Source: Chrysomallon squamiferum (Eukaryota; Mollusca; Gastropoda; Neomphalida; Peltospiridae). From it: 25,000 nt of DNA. Of this stretch, positions 21,515-25,000 are shown piece after piece. The stretch lies in contig CM022671.1 in assembly GCA_012295275.1 (NCBI GenBank), positions 6,743,727 to 6,768,726 of the forward strand. The letters are read 5' to 3'. Position numbers and translations under genes: made by a program. The notes below the pieces were generated by a model. It was not told the DNA's origin, searched no databases, and worked only from the letters and a program-made list of their open reading frames with translations. The number at the start of each line of letters is the position of its first letter. Position 1 is the first letter of the stretch.

Positions 21515-21615
21515 TACTGAGTGGAAGGCAAAGACGGCACACCCTGCAGGGCGTGGCACGGCTTTAAGGGGTCGTCAGTTTCTTCTGTGTGTGGCGACTG
21601 GACAGGGCTACCGTC
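21515..21615. other. GC-rich island of about 100 bp
   Basis: Abrupt GC-rich stretch ('gacggcacaccctgcaggg', 'aaggggtcgtcag') in very AT-rich DNA. Not recognised: no tRNA fold or B box (GGTTCGA) was found, so a tRNA-type SINE is not supported. Confidence 0.4.
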
Positions 21616-21894
21616 ATACATTTGTATTCAAAAACTGCAGTTGTCAGTATGTGGTTTATTTTTTTATTTTCTCGCCTCAAAATACTCCAGTATGTTTGCA
21701 TTTATGTATGATTTACTGTTTTGTTGTTGTTGTTGTTAGTTCTATCTGTAGAAGGTATGGTAAATAATAAGCCTGTAAAGTTGTGTGTCTGTGACAGTCA
21801 ATGAAGGGATCAGATGAAATTAGTTGCTATAGTGTATTAAAATGTATAATAAATTCGATGTGGACTTGCCGTGAAAACAGCTTTGATTGCTGTT

Positions 21895-22320
21895 GTAACA
21901 GTATGAGTAGTAGTAATAGCGGCTGTAGAAGAACTAGTAGTAGTACTGGTAACAGAAGTTGTACTACTAATAGTCGTAGTAACGGGAATACTACTAGTAG
22001 TAGTAGTATAATACTATTGTTAGTAGCAGTTGTAGTAAAAGATGAAAAAGCAGTAGAAATATGTGTATTATAAGCAGTGACAGTGATAGCAGCAATAGCA
22101 ATAGTTACAGTAATAGTGGTAAAAGTTGTATTAATAATAATAGTAGTAATAGTAGTAATAGTAGTAGTAGTAGTACTAGTAGTAATAATAATAGCAGTAG
22201 TAATAACAAAAATAATAGGTTTAATAGTAGTAGTACAAGTGGTAGTAATAGTAATAATTATAATAATTGCAATTATAATAGTAATAGAAATGGTAACTGG
22301 AGGAACAATATTATATGAGT
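21895..22320. repeat. impure TAG/TAA trinucleotide region of the R4 3' flank
   Basis: More than 400 bases of TAG, TAA and related triplets. All four open frames here (Ser/Asn, Val/Ile, Thr/Ile rich) are repeat translations. It occupies the same place in the unit as 3546-3860 and 10528-10900. Confidence 0.92.
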
Positions 22321-22404
22321 AGCATTTTGATACATATCTATGGTTTAAATATATGATTGCAATATAAAATAATTTTCCTCTTTTTTTAAATTTCAACTTC
22401 TTCT

Positions 22405-22406
<2 letters not shown>

Positions 22407-22446
<40 letters not shown>
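22407..22446. repeat. 40-bp T homopolymer
   Basis: Uninterrupted T run preceded by CTT repeats. It could be the A-tail of a minus-strand retroposed sequence, but no target-site duplication is evident. Confidence 0.95.
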
Positions 22447-22450
<4 letters not shown>

Positions 22451-22679
22451 GAATGAAGTCTTTCTGTTTTAGACACAAATTTGTTACTAGTATACAAAAC
22501 ATATTTCTCCATTATTCTTTGTTCTGGAAGAAATTAAATTAATATTTTTTTATAATACAAATCATTGGCAGCCAGAGTTTGATTAAAACATTTAAAATAT
22601 AAAAGTAAAACGAAAGATAATGAAAACAATCAAAAAACTTTTTTGGATTGTTTGTTTCTCGTATTCTTTATAATAATTT

Positions 22680-23020
22680 TGAATTTAATTTCACGCTGAA
22701 AGATTACTCATCATCTTAGAAAACATTTTATTAATGTTTAGTTATTACTAATCATTGACATTTTCATTCTTGGTTGGGGTTTTTTGTTGTTGTTGTGATG
22801 TAGGTTTTTCATTTATTCAGATTAAATCCTTTCCACGGTTTCTTATATAAAGCTTCCAATACTTTTTACATTTTACTTTTCATTTAAGATTAATGTTTAA
22901 TTTGTCTTTTGGGATTTCCTTTGTAATACTAATCCATAATCCATAGAGATAAAACTAATCTACTAAGTATTGCAGAATTTGAAAGAAACTAATTTTAATA
23001 ACATATTCTTAGTTCACTGC
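22680..23020 (+). repeat. 3' flank module, copy 3 (R4 unit)
   Basis: 'ttttattaatgttta', 'gatgtaggtttt', 'agattaaatcctttcc' (22819-) and 'agaaactaattttaataac' occur in the order seen at 4010-4360, about 2.5 kb after the R4 stop. More diverged than the other two copies, as R4 is from R1 and R3. Confidence 0.65.
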
Positions 23021-23460
23021 ATGAAAGAATGAAAATCTGCACGTTGCTCTTTATACGAAAAGAAGCATAAAAATTAAAGAACAGAAAACGAACACAGAGA
23101 ACGAAATAAAGAGAAAAATAAAATGTACGGAATTTTTATTTATATATCTTTATTTATTTATTTATTTATTTTCTAAATGTATATTAAGTGCGATATGCAA
23201 TTTAGTTTATTGTTTTAAGGGCACATTAATTTAGGTAAATTGTTGTTGTTATATATTTATTTTTTTTAAACACTGACTTAAAATAGTGTTTTGAGATATG
23301 CATTGTTCTAAATCAAATTCCAAACATTTACACAAATTTTAAATATTTGTTTTTACACATTTCCAAAATTTTCATAGATTTCACAGATTTCCAATATTTA
23401 AATCAATAACTTTTGAGAAATGTAACTGGTTTATTTTAGTATGTATATGAAGTCACTGCT
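23021..23460. other. AT-rich, no gene supported
   Basis: An ATTT tract near 23140-23170; nothing else assignable. Confidence 0.5.
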
Positions 23461-23465
23461 CATCT

Positions 23466-23600
23466 ATAAATAATAATAACAATAATCATAATAATGATGA
23501 TAATAATAATAATAATAATACAATAATAATAATAATAAATAATAATAATAATAATAATAATATTAATAAATAATAACAATAATAATAATAATAATAAATA
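23466..23600. repeat. (AAT)n microsatellite
   Basis: Impure AAT array with AAC and GAT variants. The poly-Ile/Tyr frame is an artefact. Confidence 0.95.
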
Positions 23601-24120
23601 CTGACAAAATACATCATTATTTTCTTTACAATTGCTTTTCCCCAATGATCACAAAATGCAGAATATTTTTTCTGAATTAATTTACAAATAATTATGACTA
23701 TTGTACGTGCATTCTGTCTTATTCAGAATTTTATAAGCGGTTTTCTAGCATTAATAAATATTTTCTCTCACTCTCCTGCGCTATTCACTTGCATCTGAAA
23801 TACATGAGAAATAAATCTTCGTTCACAATGGTGTCATTGCAACACGCCTATTTTTCAAAGTTGTTTAGTAGCAGGAAGAAGAATGACGGAATTATTGCAT
23901 GTTTAAGTTTTTTTTTAAATTTTTGTTGATACTGGGGATTACAGCACTGGAATTCGTGTCAAATTAATGTCACCAAAATTCGTATTTAACGTTATTTTCA
24001 TCAGGATTTACCTTCGATTAATTATCTTCACGTGAACCAAATTAATTCCATTACAACAAATTAAATTATGAATATGAATAACTTATATCAAATTTATAGG
24101 CGCACGTATTTCTCAATTTT
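23601..24120. other. AT-rich, no gene supported
   Basis: No open frame of note and no repeat shared with the rest of the window that I can see. Confidence 0.5.
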
Positions 24121-24140
24121 TTATAATTTCATATTTATAT

Positions 24141-24206
24141 ATGTGTGTATGTGTGTATGTATATTTGTATATGTGTATTTGTGTGTGTGTGTGTGTGTGT
24201 GTGTGT
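24141..24206. repeat. (TATG)n-(GT)n microsatellite
   Basis: TGTGTATG units followed by about 13 GT units. Confidence 0.93.
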
Positions 24207-24264
24207 ACATAAATATTTGTTATGCTATTTAAATATTCAGTTTGTATATTATGTCCAATTTTAA

Positions 24265-24420
24265 CGTTTGGCGTTAGCCAATTTTGGCTGGATGGCCGCC
24301 ATTATAATGTACAATCTATTGTGATTGCAGTCTGACAGTCTGGCAGTTTTTGTAGTTCGGAGAAGGACCCTGTCGAAAATCCGACAGGTAGAGATTAGCT
24401 ACGTTGTTGACAAATACTGC
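24265..24420. other. balanced-composition island with a perfect 7-bp hairpin
   Basis: Higher-GC island containing CCTGTCG (24369-24375), a six-base loop, and CGACAGG (24382-24388). Not recognised; it may be the edge of a dispersed element. Confidence 0.4.
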
Positions 24421-24790
24421 TAGTTAACGAATGTACCTGAATGTCTACTTTTTCTTCATACCTATAGCTGACGTCCTGCTATTGAATCATGTACAAACAC
24501 CAACACACTGTAGAAAGAGATAACTGTAAAACGATTAGGGCTTTACACAACATTAAACCTGTGATTTTTCAAATTAAAATATTTGAACATTGAACGTACA
24601 CAATTTTATTGGGTTTTTTTGTTGGTTTTTTTTCTCTCGGTTTTCACGAATGCGACGATCAGTTGAAAAACCTTTATTGTGTTGTATACATTAAATGTAA
24701 ATTTATAATACTGAAGTAATAAAGTAGTAATAAAGTAGGAGTCAGTATATTGCTAGCACTATTACTACACTGTTACGTCTACTGTTAATA
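24421..24790. other. AT-rich, no gene supported
   Basis: No gene or structured repeat recognised. Confidence 0.5.
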
Positions 24791-24799
24791 CGATTAATA

Positions 24800-24925
24800 T
24801 CACCGCTACTACTACTACTACATTTTCTACAACTACTACTACAGCTACTGTTACTACTACTACTGTTGCTATTACTACAACAGCTACTGTGACTACTACT
24901 ACTGCTACTACTACTACTACCGTTG
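24800..24925. repeat. (TAC)n trinucleotide region
   Basis: Impure TAC/ACT triplets with CAG and GCT variants. It is of the same class as the blocks behind the receptor genes. Confidence 0.92.
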
Positions 24926-25000
24926 TATATACAGTAATGTAAGGAGCGGTAGCTGTATTAAATACAAGTATTTAAAAAAAAAAATGGAGAATGAAGAAAG

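Noticed and set aside
21515-21615. tRNA-derived SINE head
   Set aside because: No B-box or cloverleaf could be found; left as an unassigned GC-rich island.
21801-22396. Ser/Asn, Val/Ile and Thr/Ile-rich open frames on both strands
   Set aside because: All arise from TAG/TAA triplet repeats.

Overview
The window is eukaryotic and looks like mollusc, most probably cephalopod (octopus-type), DNA. It is strongly AT-rich, has no operon structure, is crowded with di-, tri- and tetranucleotide microsatellites, and contains single-exon receptor genes with TATA/CCAAT promoters and AATAAA signals. The species is an inference; no marker gene fixes it.

The real gene content is one family: small (310-316 residue) intronless seven-transmembrane receptors related to class A (rhodopsin-like) GPCRs. 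Three copies are intact: R1 (1849-2790, +), R3 (12929-13861, -) and R4 (19353-20303, +). Two are dead: a 5' fragment on the minus strand at the left edge (psi-A, 1-289) and a broken copy at 5343-5970 (psi-B, +). R1 and R3 are close paralogues (about 79% identical over 300 residues, counted by eye) in inverted orientation. R4, psi-A and psi-B form a second subfamily. All intact copies keep the TM2 aspartate, the TM5 and TM6 prolines and the helix-8 FR, but have lost the DRY arginine, the N-P of NPxxY, the CWxP tryptophan and the TM3 disulfide cysteine. I read them as a lineage-specific, probably chemosensory or orphan, receptor cluster; no ligand can be deduced.

Layout: 1-640 psi-A and its upstream DNA, an inverted copy of about 4985-5610; 1390-4660 the R1 unit (promoter, gene, microsatellite-rich 3' flank, a 3' repeat module); 4740-6730 the psi-B unit; 6945-9870 two diverged direct repeats around a TATG/CATA microsatellite foldback; 10030-14414 the R3 unit, inverted; 14776-15260 two (CT)n tracts; 16462-17551 a hAT-like non-autonomous transposon filled by a 22-bp minisatellite; 18060-23020 the R4 unit; 23020-25000 AT-rich, microsatellite and small unassigned islands.

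The duplicated unit is larger than the coding sequence: promoter motifs (CCAAT, TATA, an initiator-like 12-mer and an upstream TCAATCAAAC motif) and a 3' module about 1.3-2.7 kb beyond each stop recur around the intact genes. psi-B carries a 290-bp stretch almost identical to R4 inside otherwise badly decayed sequence, which points to gene conversion between a pseudogene and a live gene. Most other open frames in the window are translations of microsatellites and are not annotated as genes.
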